Shown here one piece after another: positions 50,148 to 59,693 of a DNA stretch of 64,000 nt. This DNA comes from JBFMFH01 sp040752275 (GTDB lineage: Bacteria > Acidobacteriota > Vicinamibacteria > Vicinamibacterales > JAKQTR01). The notes below the pieces were generated by a model that was not told the DNA's origin, made no database searches, and was given only the letters and a program-made list of their open reading frames with translations. A program made the translations under genes and the position numbers. The stretch is from contig JBFMFH010000056.1 of the NCBI GenBank assembly GCA_040752275.1, positions 1 through 64,000 of the forward strand, given 5' to 3'. Every line of letters begins with the position of its first letter. The stretch's first letter is position 1.

Positions 50148-52396
50148 GCCTGGACTCCCGATCGACTGCCCGCCGGCACGCGTTCTCTGAGGGCCGATCG
50201 CGCGGCCGACCGCGTGCCCCGGGCGCCGTTGGCGGCGGCGGCCTCCAGCTGTTCGATGGCCCGTACCGACCCGATGCGGGCGAGCGCACCGGCCGCCTGC
50301 CGGCGGAGCGAGGCCGTCATGAAGGGCGCGAACAGCCACCCACGGCGCAAGACGTGCCCGAGAGCGTCGATGGCCTCGCGGCTGTCCGACTCGCCGAGGC
50401 GCTGCAGGGCCTTCTCGTGCACGTCGCGCATCCCGCCGCGGGGAGTCGTCTGCTCCGCCACGAAGGCCAGCACCGGGACGGCGTCGGCGAGCGGAAGCGA
50501 CCACAGGACGTTCACCACGATCCCCCGGGTTTCGTTGGTACCGCGTACGAGGGCGTTGGCGAGGATCTGGAACGCGGGCTCGATGCCCAGCATCGCGATC
50601 GCGCGGGTGGCCTCCCGCTGAACGTGCGGGGCTCTGTCGTTCAGCAGCGACTCGAGCTCCGGAAGCGCGTCGTGTCCGCCGAACTCTCGCAGCAGCACGA
50701 CGGCCGTCCGGCGGACGGCGGCGTTGCTCGACTGCATCAGGCGTTCCACCGCCTGGCGGCCTGCCGGGCCGTAGGACACGAGCAGGGCGACCAGGTGGTT
50801 CCGCGAGCGCGTGCGCTCTTCGCGCGCCAGCGTCTGGGCCAGCGGTCCGACGGCGCTCGTGCCGATGGCGCGGCACATGCGCTCGGCCGCAGACGCCAGG
50901 CGCTCGTCCGAGGTGTCGAGGTGCGATGCGAGGTGCCGCATCGCGGCCGGATCCAGCACCTGCTCCAGGGCGGCCGACGCGGCCGCCTGGAGGGCATGGC
51001 CGCTCTCCGGATCGGCGCGCGCGGCAATGGCCTCGGTGAGACCGGCTGCGGTCTGAAGGTCGCCGAGCACGATGCAGACCTGGATGCGCGACACCACCAA
51101 GTCGGCAAGTTCCCGCCAGGGGCCGGGCTCTGTCCGCAGGCCGAGCAGATCCACCAGGAGCTGGGCGTCCAGCAGGCGCACGGCATCGTCGCTGACGGTC
51201 GAGGCCCACCGCGCCAGACGCTCGGGCGGATCGGTCCGAGCCTGATCGAGCTCGACGGCGCGGCGCGAGGCGGCCTGCAACTCGCTCGTGTAGGGATCGC
51301 CGACATACGAATCGTGGTCGTACGTGCTCAGGAGCTGTTCCGCCTGGCGCCACATCTGATCGGTGGCCGAATCCTCGAAGGCCGAGGACTTCTGCAGAAT
51401 CTCGCGGGCCAACGCCAGGATCGCCTCCCGGCGGTCGATGTCCGGCGCGATGCCCCAGACGGCGCCGGCGAGGTCGGGCGACGTCCCACGGTTGTTGCGA
51501 ACCTCAGACACGATCGCCTGCGCCACGGTCGCATCCTTGATGCGAACCGCGAGGTTCTCGACGAAGCCAGCCAGTTCAGGGCGATCGACCAGTCTGCGTG
51601 CCCCCATCAGGCCGGCCAGCGTGCCCATCGGGAGCCGAGCCGCGGCATCGGCCATGCCGCAGAGCACCGCCTCGAGGCGCTGCGGCTGGACCTGGGCGAC
51701 GAACGTCGCGACGGCGTGGAGCAGGCCGCCAACGATCAGCGCCCCGCGTCCCGTGCCGCCCGACGTTCGCTCCTCGACGGCCGCGACGAGTTCCCCCGCC
51801 CGCTCCGGGTCGTTCAGGACGTCCAGCAGCAGATCCACGACCCATTCGTCGAGGGCGAGGGACTCGCCGGCGAGGCACTGCGCGATGATGGCCTCCCATG
51901 TGGCGGGTTCCCCCTTGATCGACTCCCGAAGCAGCTCGCGGTAGTCGAGCTGTTTCACCGCGATGGCCGGCTCGGCTTCCGATGCCCACAGCTTCACGAT
52001 GCCGCCTCGACCACGTGCCTGATCGGGCTGGATGGAGACGAGCGCGAGGAATCGCTGCCAGACGTCGGCGGGCGTGTCAGGCTGAATCGTCACCTGTGCC
52101 ACCAGGTGTCGATGCAGAAGGTCGGCGAAGTCCGTGACTGCCTGGTCCCTTCGGGCCAGCGGATGCCCGCCGACCAGCAGCGAATCGGGCAGCACCGAGA
52201 GGTGCAGGGGCCCGGCCGAGGTGACCTGCGTCGTGGCCGTCGCGACCGCCGCGAGCGCGGCGGCGATGTTCGGGTGTTCCGCCGGATACAGGGCCAGGAC
52301 GCGCGCCGCCGACCGGCAGGCCTTCACCAGGTTGACCAGGGGCGCCGCCTCAACGGCGGAGAGGGTGTTCGCGACCGCGTCGGCGCCGTGAGTCAT
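50144..52396 (-). CDS. HEAT-repeat protein with LYxxxHP module (second copy)
   Basis: 750 residues. N-terminal module with LYPAEHP at 36-42, followed by helical regions and HEAT-like repeats, clearest in the C-terminal third (VERLMQSSNAAVRRTAVVLLRE, PELESLLNDRAPHVQREATR, ALRRLGRIGSVRAIEQLEA type units). HEAT repeats are protein-binding scaffolds. No enzyme domain or membrane segment seen. Flanked by HD-GYP genes with 4-base overlaps on both sides. The same length as the paralogue at 53753-56005. Confidence 0.8.
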   Translation of the reverse strand: MTHGADAVANTLSAVEAAPLVNLVKACRSAARVLALYPAEHPNIAAALAAVATATTQVTSAGPLHLSVLPDSLLVGGHPLARRDQAVTDFADLLHRHLVAQVTIQPDTPADVWQRFLALVSIQPDQARGRGGIVKLWASEAEPAIAVKQLDYRELLRESIKGEPATWEAIIAQCLAGESLALDEWVVDLLLDVLNDPERAGELVAAVEERTSGGTGRGALIVGGLLHAVATFVAQVQPQRLEAVLCGMADAAARLPMGTLAGLMGARRLVDRPELAGFVENLAVRIKDATVAQAIVSEVRNNRGTSPDLAGAVWGIAPDIDRREAILALAREILQKSSAFEDSATDQMWRQAEQLLSTYDHDSYVGDPYTSELQAASRRAVELDQARTDPPERLARWASTVSDDAVRLLDAQLLVDLLGLRTEPGPWRELADLVVSRIQVCIVLGDLQTAAGLTEAIAARADPESGHALQAAASAALEQVLDPAAMRHLASHLDTSDERLASAAERMCRAIGTSAVGPLAQTLAREERTRSRNHLVALLVSYGPAGRQAVERLMQSSNAAVRRTAVVLLREFGGHDALPELESLLNDRAPHVQREATRAIAMLGIEPAFQILANALVRGTNETRGIVVNVLWSLPLADAVPVLAFVAEQTTPRGGMRDVHEKALQRLGESDSREAIDALGHVLRRGWLFAPFMTASLRRQAAGALARIGSVRAIEQLEAAAANGARGTRSAARSALRERVPAGSRSGVQA

Positions 52397-53751
52397 GCAG
52401 CCAACACCGTGATTGGGTCGACGCCCACGTCGTCCTGGTTCACGGCCTCCATGACGGAGTATTGGAATCGTCCGCGGGCGTCCCGGTCGGAGGTGTCCAC
52501 GACGAGGGGCTCGGGCAGCCGATACCCCCGCCGGTCGAGGACGATCTTCACCTTCGGGCGGAACGGATCACGTGCGTGCTCGCCGATGACGACGCCCACT
52601 TCGCCCAGCTCCAGGCGGACGAGCGTGCCGACGGGAAAGGCGCCCATCAAGGTGACGAAGCGCTGCAGCAGCGTCGACTCGAAGGTCGTGCCCGACTGCT
52701 CGTCCAGCATGACCCGCACGCGTGCGGCCGGGAGTTCGTCGCGATAGGCCCGCTTCGTGCGCAGGGCGTCGAACACGTCAGCGATGCTGACGAGCATCGT
52801 GCAGAGGTTCAAGGTCCGGTGCCCGATTCTCTCTGGATACCCGCTGAGATCCTGCTTCAGGTGGTGCTCGAACGCCACGACAGCCGCGAGCGACGGCATC
52901 TCCGGGGTCCGTCGCAGGATCTGGGCGCCATCGACGACATGGCGCTTCATGATGTCCATTTCCTCGCCGGTCAGGCGCCCGGGCTTGCCGAGAATCTCGG
53001 CGGGCGTCTTGACCTTGCCGATGTCGTGCATCAGGCCGGCGAGGCCGAACTCGCGCAAGAGCGGCCCGGTGATCCCGAGCGTCCGGGCCTGAGCCATCGT
53101 GAGCAGCGACACGTTCACCATGTGGGTGAAGGTGTAGGTGTCGTGGCTCTTGAGCGAGGTGAGCGCCATCATGGACGTCCGGTCCTGCGAGACCGCCGTG
53201 GCGAGGGCGTCGATGATGGTGCGAGCGGCCGCCGGGTCCGGCTCCTCGCCGGCCGTGGCGGCGCCCCAGACCGACTCCGCCGCGCTGACGGCCGTTCCGT
53301 AGACCCGCTGCGCCGTCGAGAGGCCCAGGTGCTCGATGGGCATGGCTTCTTCGGGGGCGATCGTCCCGACGCCGATTCCCTTGACGCCAACCGCGGCAAG
53401 CCGCTCGAACACCGGCTGGGCGCTGCGCTCTGCCATCACCGCGACGAAGGACCGGAGCCCAGACACGCCCATGTCCCGCGAGAACGAGACCTTGTCGACG
53501 CGGCGATCGCGGAAGTGCCGGACGATGCTCGAGAGGGCGGGGTTTCTCAACCGGGTCCGGCCCACGATCACGTCTGAGCCCAGGAAGCCGATCGTGACGG
53601 TCGGGGCCTCCGTGAAGTGTGCCTCGAACGAACCCGTCAGGATTTCGACGCTGCGCGAGACGATCGGATGCGTGGGAGCGTAAAGGCTCGAGGCCCGAAT
53701 GGCAGCCCCGAGGCGCTTGACGAGTTCTTCGGCGCCGCGTGTCGAATCCAT
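52393..53751 (-). CDS. HD-GYP protein (first copy of the HEAT/HD-GYP unit)
   Basis: 452 residues. N-terminal LYxxxHP module (LYAPTHP at 23-29, then IGFLGSDVIVG), HD-GYP domain with His210 in THMVNVSLLTMA, HD at 242-243 in MHDIGKVKTP, and HHLKQDLSGYP in which the first Glu and the Gly before the last turn differ from consensus. The ATG at 53751 lies one base after the preceding gene's stop. The missing consensus residues make catalysis less certain than in the copy at 48756; a nucleotide-binding signalling role remains possible. Confidence 0.88.
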   Translation of the reverse strand: MDSTRGAEELVKRLGAAIRASSLYAPTHPIVSRSVEILTGSFEAHFTEAPTVTIGFLGSDVIVGRTRLRNPALSSIVRHFRDRRVDKVSFSRDMGVSGLRSFVAVMAERSAQPVFERLAAVGVKGIGVGTIAPEEAMPIEHLGLSTAQRVYGTAVSAAESVWGAATAGEEPDPAAARTIIDALATAVSQDRTSMMALTSLKSHDTYTFTHMVNVSLLTMAQARTLGITGPLLREFGLAGLMHDIGKVKTPAEILGKPGRLTGEEMDIMKRHVVDGAQILRRTPEMPSLAAVVAFEHHLKQDLSGYPERIGHRTLNLCTMLVSIADVFDALRTKRAYRDELPAARVRVMLDEQSGTTFESTLLQRFVTLMGAFPVGTLVRLELGEVGVVIGEHARDPFRPKVKIVLDRRGYRLPEPLVVDTSDRDARGRFQYSVMEAVNQDDVGVDPITVLAA

Positions 53752-53752
53752 C

Positions 53753-56005
53753 TCAGGCCTCTCCTCGCAGGGCCTCACGGGCCAGTCGCCTCAGGGCGCG
53801 ATCGCCGCGTCGGGCCAGCATCGTGATGGCGTCGCGCGCCGCCGGCGTGTCGATGTGGTTCAGGACACCGAGCACGCCGTGCCGCAGTTCCCGCGTCTTC
53901 GCGCGGGCGAACCAGCGGCGCGCTCGGGCCACGCCGACAAGGCTCTCGATGGCGGACTCGTCCCCGATAATGCGCAGCGCCGCCAGCGTTCTGAGAGCCA
54001 AGTCGAAGTCGGCGCCGAGCACGTCCAGGTGAGGAAGCAGGCCCGCAACCACCGGGGACGCGCGACGGTCGCGGCTGGCGGCGAGCGCATCGATCGCCAT
54101 GTCCCGGACGCCGGGGCCGCCCATCGTCAGAATCCGCGAGATGGCCTTGGGGGCGGCCGGGTCGTCGAGCTTGATGAGCGCCGCAATGGCCTCACGGGCC
54201 CGGCGCAGATCCTGATCCCTCGCAATGGGGAGGAGCAGCACGACGGCGTCGCGTGCCCCCAACCGGCCCAGCAGTTGAATCGCGCCCCGCGCGACCTGCC
54301 AGTCTGGCTCGTGGGCCAGGCGGCCGAGCGCCGAGATCCCGTCCTCTCGGAAGGCGCTCAGGATCCCGCACAGGCGCTCCCGGACATCATCCTGCACCGA
54401 CGCTGCGTAGGTCGAGACGAGGCCACGGATGACACCCGGGCCCACGGCCAGGCAGAGTCGGACCAGGTCGCCGAACTGGTCCGTGTCGAGATCGCCGGCC
54501 GCGGCGAGCATCTCGGCCAGCGCCGGCGAGGAGGCGATGGATTCGAGGGCGAGACGCGCGGCCAGCGCCCGCCCGCTCCTGGCGCCTCCGCCCGCCGCCT
54601 GCAGGGCCGTGGCCACCCGAAGAGCCTCGCTGAGATCGCCGGACAGCAGCAGGTCGCCCACCAGCACCGCGAGGTCACCGGCGGTCTCCGTCAGGGCAGC
54701 CGGGTGATCCTCCAGACTGAAGAGATCGAGCAGGAGCGTCACCGAGAGGGTTCGAACCGAATCCGACGACACGGTCTGCATCCAGTCGTCGAGTTCGACT
54801 GGCACATCGAGCATCAGCCGGCGCGACCGCGCTTCGGCTTGGTCGAGGCTGGCCGAGTAGCCGTCGGAGACGTAGGTGACGTCTGCCGGGCCGCTCATGA
54901 ACCGCTGCAGCGATGCCCACGCCGTCTCCAGGCCCGACGCGTTGTCGGCTGGCGTGCTCATCGATTGGGCGAGCCGCACGACGCGGTCGCGGCGATCCGA
55001 CTCTGGGGTCAGGGTACTCAGGGCCGCAGCCATCCGCCCGCTGGCCCGACCTTCGGCCGCCAGCGATCGTGCCAGCATCGTGGCAATCTGCCCGTCATCG
55101 AAGTGGCGGCCCAGGGTCGCGGTCAGGTCGGATCCGAGGCCCGATTCGGCCGACTCCGCGATTGCCCGCATCATCAGCGCGGGGTCAAGGCGGCCGGCGG
55201 CCTTGGCCACGTTCTTGACCGCTACGCTCAGGTCGTCGGGCGCATTGGTTCGGACGGTGCTCACCAGATGTTCGAACGTGGCCAGGATCGTCGCTGCCTG
55301 TGCGGCCGCCAGCGCGGATCCGGACGGCGCGGTGTGAACCGACGCGGCCTGGCTGGCGAGCATCTGGATCGATTCCGCGGAGCGGGCGATGTCGACGAGG
55401 CGCTTCTGCGCCGGGGCATCGGCCGACGGGCGTCCGCCAGCAATCGACCGGACTAGAGCGGTCCAGACGTCGTCCTGGGAGGCGGACCTGCCGCCATCGC
55501 CACCCCCGCTACCGGCGCCGCCAGACGCCCGGCCGGCCGGGGTCGCCGCCAGGATCGAGTCGTAGTCGAGCTGGTCGACTTCGAGCCAACGGTGACCGAA
55601 GTGCTCCCAGACGCGGGCCGGTCCGCCGCGCTTCCGGAGTGTATTCCCGTCGAAGCCGAGTAGCTGCAGGAAGTCGCTGGCTTCGTTGAGAGCCGGCGCA
55701 CTGCGGACGCGGAGCCGGAGGAGGTCGCGTTCGTGCAGGAGTGCGGCCGCCTCGCCCGTCCGCTCGTCCGGCGCGAGGACTTCGCCGTTCGCCATCAGGG
55801 CCGCCGGTGTGATCCCGAGTTCGAGACCACCGTGGCCGGCTAGCTGCGCAAAGGCGGTCCGAAGGCGCTCGGCCGCGGCCATGGCGGCCGGGTGGTCGGC
55901 CGTGTAGAGCTGCCGGGCGCGGGCGGCCGCGACGAGCATCCGGGCGAACGCCCGGACATCACGAATGGTCTCGGCGGGGACGAGGGTTGACGACACCACA
56001 GGCAT
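53753..56005 (-). CDS. HEAT-repeat protein with LYxxxHP module (first copy)
   Basis: 750 residues from the ATG at 56005. N-terminal module with LYTADHP at 33-39 and LGITPAALMANGEVL, a Gly/Ala-rich linker near residue 165-185, then helical repeats with HEAT units in the C-terminal third (GRLAHEPDWQVARGAIQLLGRLG, AREAIAALIKLDDPAAPKAI). First gene of the four-gene unit. An open frame to 56113 is antisense to deoA. Its start is divergent from deoA with a 79-base gap. Confidence 0.8.
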   Translation of the reverse strand: MPVVSSTLVPAETIRDVRAFARMLVAAARARQLYTADHPAAMAAAERLRTAFAQLAGHGGLELGITPAALMANGEVLAPDERTGEAAALLHERDLLRLRVRSAPALNEASDFLQLLGFDGNTLRKRGGPARVWEHFGHRWLEVDQLDYDSILAATPAGRASGGAGSGGGDGGRSASQDDVWTALVRSIAGGRPSADAPAQKRLVDIARSAESIQMLASQAASVHTAPSGSALAAAQAATILATFEHLVSTVRTNAPDDLSVAVKNVAKAAGRLDPALMMRAIAESAESGLGSDLTATLGRHFDDGQIATMLARSLAAEGRASGRMAAALSTLTPESDRRDRVVRLAQSMSTPADNASGLETAWASLQRFMSGPADVTYVSDGYSASLDQAEARSRRLMLDVPVELDDWMQTVSSDSVRTLSVTLLLDLFSLEDHPAALTETAGDLAVLVGDLLLSGDLSEALRVATALQAAGGGARSGRALAARLALESIASSPALAEMLAAAGDLDTDQFGDLVRLCLAVGPGVIRGLVSTYAASVQDDVRERLCGILSAFREDGISALGRLAHEPDWQVARGAIQLLGRLGARDAVVLLLPIARDQDLRRAREAIAALIKLDDPAAPKAISRILTMGGPGVRDMAIDALAASRDRRASPVVAGLLPHLDVLGADFDLALRTLAALRIIGDESAIESLVGVARARRWFARAKTRELRHGVLGVLNHIDTPAARDAITMLARRGDRALRRLAREALRGEA

Positions 56006-56084
56006 AGCTCGGGCGCCCTCGACGGGGGTGCCTCTAGAGGTATCGGCCCAAGGGCCAGGAACTTTCGCTATACTGCTGGCTTCC
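56006..56084. promoter_or_regulatory. Divergent promoter region, HEAT/HD-GYP unit and deoA
   Basis: A 79-base gap between the divergent starts. TATACT at 56069-56074 is a good plus-strand -10 element eleven bases before the deoA ATG, without a clear -35; the leader would be only a few bases. No minus-strand promoter stands out. Confidence 0.4.
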
Positions 56085-57434
56085 ATGCGTGCGGTCGACA
56101 TCATTCGGGCCAAGCGTGATGGCGGCGCGCTGAACCGTCAGCAGATTGACAGCTTCGTCATTGGCGCCACCGATGGCTCATGGCCCGACTACCAGATCTC
56201 CGCCCTGCTGATGGCCATCGTCCTGCGGGGCATGACCGACGAAGAGACGGCCTGGCTGACCAGCGCAATGGCCCAGTCCGGGGCGCGCCTCGACCTGAGC
56301 CGTCACCCGGGCCGCAAGATCGACAAACACAGCACGGGCGGTGTCGGCGACAAGACCTCGCTCGTCGTCGCGCCGGTGGCGGCCGCCTGCGGCGTGGTCG
56401 TGCCGATGATGTCCGGGCGGGGTCTCGGCCACACCGGCGGAACGCTGGACAAGCTCGAGTCCATTCCAGGATTCCGGGTCGACCTCGCGGCGAGGGAGAT
56501 CGCGGACGCGCTGTCGGATGTCGGCTGCGTGATCGTCGGTCAGACGCGCGACGTCGCGCCGGCCGACCGGCGGCTCTATCGCCTCCGCGACGTGACCGCC
56601 ACGGTCGAGAGTGTTCCGCTCATTACGGCGTCCATCATGAGTAAGAAGCTCGCCGAAGGGATCGACGGGCTGGTGCTCGACGTCAAAGTCGGCCGGGGCG
56701 CCTTCATGGGCACGGCCGCGGAGGCCGGACATCTGGCCCGGTCGATGGTCCGGGCCGGGGATCTGGCCGGTGTCCGGACCGAGGCGTTGCTGACCCGCAT
56801 GGATGCGCCACTCGGGCAGCACGTGGGCCACGCCCTCGAGGTTCGGGAGGCGATTCACGCGCTCCAGGGACGGGGACCCCAGGATCTGGCGCGTCTGTCG
56901 CTCTTGCTGGCCGGCCGGATGGTGATGCTCGCCGGCCTCGCGCCGACCCCTGAGGAAGGCGAGCAGCGGGCCGAGTCGGCCTTGCGGTCTGGCGCCGCGC
57001 TCGAGCGGTTCCGCCGCATGGTCGAGCGGCAGGGCGGGGACGGGTCTGTCGTCGACGATCCGGGCCGGATCGAGTCGGCGGGCGGCCATGAACTCGTCCG
57101 GGCCCCGCGGGCGGGCTACGTGACCGGCCTCGATGCGCTGCTGATTGGCCGGGCGGCCTCGGCACTCGGCGGCGGTCGCGACACAGCCGACGATCGTGTT
57201 GATCACGGCGTCGGCGTGCGGGTGCTGGTGCCACTGGGGATCCTCGTCAGGGCCGGCGATCCCGTTCTCGAGTTGCATCATCGCGACGGCCGGGGGCTCG
57301 CGGAAGCGGTGGCGCTGGCAGCGCAGGCCATCGAGCTGGGCGGCGCACCGCCGGTTCCACAGCCGTTGGTGCTCGAAGTGGTGACGGGCGGGACGGGCGA
57401 TTCACGAGCGAGGGGGGAACGACATGACGCGTGA
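56085..57434 (+). CDS. deoA: Thymidine phosphorylase
   Basis: 449 residues. Phosphorolysis of thymidine (and deoxyuridine, possibly uridine) to base and deoxyribose-1-phosphate. The family signature KIDKHSTGGVGDKTSLVVAP, the active-site stretch MMSGRGLGHTGGTLDKLESI, TASIMSKKLAEGIDGLVLDVK and the C-terminal GIGLG-like region are all present. The ATG at 56085 follows a -10-like TATACT closely. First gene of a nucleoside salvage operon; the stop overlaps the transporter start by 11 bases. Confidence 0.93.
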   Translation: MRAVDIIRAKRDGGALNRQQIDSFVIGATDGSWPDYQISALLMAIVLRGMTDEETAWLTSAMAQSGARLDLSRHPGRKIDKHSTGGVGDKTSLVVAPVAAACGVVVPMMSGRGLGHTGGTLDKLESIPGFRVDLAAREIADALSDVGCVIVGQTRDVAPADRRLYRLRDVTATVESVPLITASIMSKKLAEGIDGLVLDVKVGRGAFMGTAAEAGHLARSMVRAGDLAGVRTEALLTRMDAPLGQHVGHALEVREAIHALQGRGPQDLARLSLLLAGRMVMLAGLAPTPEEGEQRAESALRSGAALERFRRMVERQGGDGSVVDDPGRIESAGGHELVRAPRAGYVTGLDALLIGRAASALGGGRDTADDRVDHGVGVRVLVPLGILVRAGDPVLELHHRDGRGLAEAVALAAQAIELGGAPPVPQPLVLEVVTGGTGDSRARGERHDA

Positions 57435-58776
57435 GGTCGAGACCGGCCGGGTCGGTCGCAGCAGCCGGACGTGGCAGGTGGCGGCCGTGGCCGTGGCGGT
57501 GGTGCTGGTGGCGGCGGCCTACGGACTGCGGGGCACGATCGGCGCGCGCGGCCAGGCGGCGTGCGGTGTGGTGTTCTTCATCGCACTCGTCGCGTCGTTC
57601 TCGCCCGACCTGCGCCGGGTGAACTGGCGCACGGTCGTCACCGGGTTCGCCATCCAGGTAGTCCTGGCGCTGTTCATCCTGAAGTTCGAGGTGGGAGGCG
57701 TCCGCCCGGGCTACCATCTGTTCACGATGATCGGGAACGGCGTGAAACGGTTCCTTGAGTTCACCAACGCCGGATCGCTCTTCGTCTTCGGCGGGCTGGC
57801 GGATCAGACGGCCATGTCGAAGATCTTCGCCGGCGGATTCGTGTTTGCGTTCACCGCGCTGCCCACGATCATCTTCGTGTCGTCGTTCTTCACCGTGCTG
57901 TACTACTTCGGCATCCTGCAGTTCATTGTCCGCGTGATGGCGAAGGCGATGATGTTCCTCATGCAGACCAGCGGGGCCGAGACCCTCTCGGCGGCCGCCA
58001 ACGTGTTCATGGGGCAGACCGAGGCGCCGATCATCGTCAAGCCGTACGTCCCGAAGATGACGCAGTCTGAGCTGCTGGCCCTGATGGTCGGCGGCCTTGC
58101 CACGATCTCGGGCGGCGTCATGGCGGTCTACATCCAGTTGGGTGCCGACCCGGTGGCGATTCTGACGACGAGCGTCATGGCGGCGCCTGGCGGGCTGTAT
58201 CTGTCGAAGATCCTGCTGCCCGAAACCGACGAACCGCTGACGCGGGGCGAGGTCAAGATGGTGGTCGAGCGGACGCACGTCAATGCGATCGACGCGGCCT
58301 CCTCAGGCGCCTCCGACGGCATGACGCTGGCCTTCAACGTGGCCGCGATGCTGATTGCGTTTCTCGCCTTCATCGCGCTGTTCGACTACCTGCTGGCCCT
58401 CATTCACCCGGAACTGTCCCTGTCCCGGCTGTTTTCGTGGGTGTTCTCGCCCATGGCGGTGCTGATGGGCGTGAGGTCCGCGGATGTGCCGGCGATTGCC
58501 GATCTGCTCGGGACGAAGCTCGTGGCCAACGAGTTCGTGGCATTCGTCAAGTTGACGACCGAGTATCGGCAGTCGCTCGATCCGAGGTCCTATAGCCTGG
58601 CCACGTTCGCGCTGACAGGGTTTGCGAACTTCTCCTCGATTGGCATTCTGCTCGGCGGGATAGGGGGGATGGCCCCGGGGCGGAGGCACGATTTGGCGAA
58701 GCTCGGCTTTCGGGCGCTGTTGGCCGGGTTCACGGCAACCATGATCAACTCGTCGCTCGCGTCCATCCTGCTCTAG
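57424..58776 (+). CDS. nupC: Concentrative nucleoside transporter (NupC/CNT)
   Basis: 450 residues, about ten to eleven membrane segments. CNT motifs are clear: SLFVFGGLADQ, LPTIIFVSSFFTVLYYFGILQ, ANVFMGQTEAPIIVKPYVPKM, MTQSELLALMVGGLATISG and the late FALTGFANFSSIGILLGGIG. Imports nucleosides with Na+ or H+. GGGGGAA precedes the ATG. The gene sits between deoA and a purine nucleoside phosphorylase gene, so import and phosphorolysis are coupled. Confidence 0.94.
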   Translation: MTREVETGRVGRSSRTWQVAAVAVAVVLVAAAYGLRGTIGARGQAACGVVFFIALVASFSPDLRRVNWRTVVTGFAIQVVLALFILKFEVGGVRPGYHLFTMIGNGVKRFLEFTNAGSLFVFGGLADQTAMSKIFAGGFVFAFTALPTIIFVSSFFTVLYYFGILQFIVRVMAKAMMFLMQTSGAETLSAAANVFMGQTEAPIIVKPYVPKMTQSELLALMVGGLATISGGVMAVYIQLGADPVAILTTSVMAAPGGLYLSKILLPETDEPLTRGEVKMVVERTHVNAIDAASSGASDGMTLAFNVAAMLIAFLAFIALFDYLLALIHPELSLSRLFSWVFSPMAVLMGVRSADVPAIADLLGTKLVANEFVAFVKLTTEYRQSLDPRSYSLATFALTGFANFSSIGILLGGIGGMAPGRRHDLAKLGFRALLAGFTATMINSSLASILL

Positions 58777-58782
58777 GAGCGG

Positions 58783-58821
58783 ATTCGGGGACGCCTCGCG
58801 CCGATCGCGCGAGCTCGGGGC
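58783..58821. repeat. Diverged copy C of the 52-base repeat tail
   Basis: GGATTCGGGGACGCCTCGCG and the following bases to GCGAGCTCGG align with the first ~38 bases of copies A and B with several changes. It is not preceded by a heptamer tract. Confidence 0.55.
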
Positions 58822-58843
58822 TCTCGGCAAGGCGGACAGACGC

Positions 58844-59662
58844 ATGGGCATCTTCGATGACATCGAACGCGCGGCCGAATTCGTTGCGGCGCGGATCACG
58901 CTCCGGCCCGACGTGGCCCTCGTCCTCGGGTCGGGGCTTGGCGATTTCGCCGAGCGGGTCGCCGGCGCGACCGCGCTGTCCTATGGCGACATCCCGGGCT
59001 GGCCGCCTGCGACGGTCGTCGGCCACGCCGGCAAGCTCGTTGTCGGGACCGTTCGCGGGCGTCATGTAGCCGTCCTGGCCGGCCGGGCGCATTTCTACGA
59101 GGGGCACCCGATGTCGGCGGTGGTGTTCCCCACGAGAGTGATGGCCCGGGTGGGTGTCCGCACGCTGATCCTCACGAACGCCGCCGGCGGCATCAACACC
59201 TCGTTCTCCCGGGGTGCGCTGATGGTGATCGACGACCATCTGAACCTGATGGGTACCAACCCGCTCGTCGGGCCGAACGACGAGCGGTTCGGGCCGAGGT
59301 TCCCGGACATGAGCGAGGTCTATTCACGACGCCTGCGACGGATTGCTGACCAGGCCGCTGCCCGGGTGGGTTTGACCCTCGCGCACGGCGTCTACGCCGG
59401 ACTGCACGGCCCGAGCTACGAAACCCCGGCCGAGATCAGACACCTGCGGGCGATCGGGGCCGATGCGGTCGGCATGTCGACGGTGCCCGAGGCCATTGCG
59501 GCCCGGCACATGGGACTCGAGGTGCTCGGCCTGTCGTGCATCACGAACCTGGCGGCCGGCGTCCTGCATGCGCAGATCGACCACGACGAGGTGATGGACA
59601 CGGCTCGCCGGGTCCGTAACGACTTCATCGCGCTGCTGGAGGAGATCATTGGGGGAGTCTAG
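58844..59662 (+). CDS. punA: Purine nucleoside phosphorylase (trimeric type)
   Basis: 272 residues. Phosphorolysis of inosine and guanosine (and deoxy forms). Markers: LVLGSGLGDFAE, GRAHFYEGHPM, TNAAGGINTSFSRGALMVIDDHLN, HGVYAGLHGPSYETPAEIRHL and AVGMSTVPE. The lengths and motifs match the low-molecular-mass trimeric class. Third gene of the salvage operon, 67 bases after the transporter, and followed by cdd. Confidence 0.94.
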   Translation: MGIFDDIERAAEFVAARITLRPDVALVLGSGLGDFAERVAGATALSYGDIPGWPPATVVGHAGKLVVGTVRGRHVAVLAGRAHFYEGHPMSAVVFPTRVMARVGVRTLILTNAAGGINTSFSRGALMVIDDHLNLMGTNPLVGPNDERFGPRFPDMSEVYSRRLRRIADQAAARVGLTLAHGVYAGLHGPSYETPAEIRHLRAIGADAVGMSTVPEAIAARHMGLEVLGLSCITNLAAGVLHAQIDHDEVMDTARRVRNDFIALLEEIIGGV

Positions 59663-59693
59663 GAGCAGGGACCGGGGCGGATATGGAGGCGAT

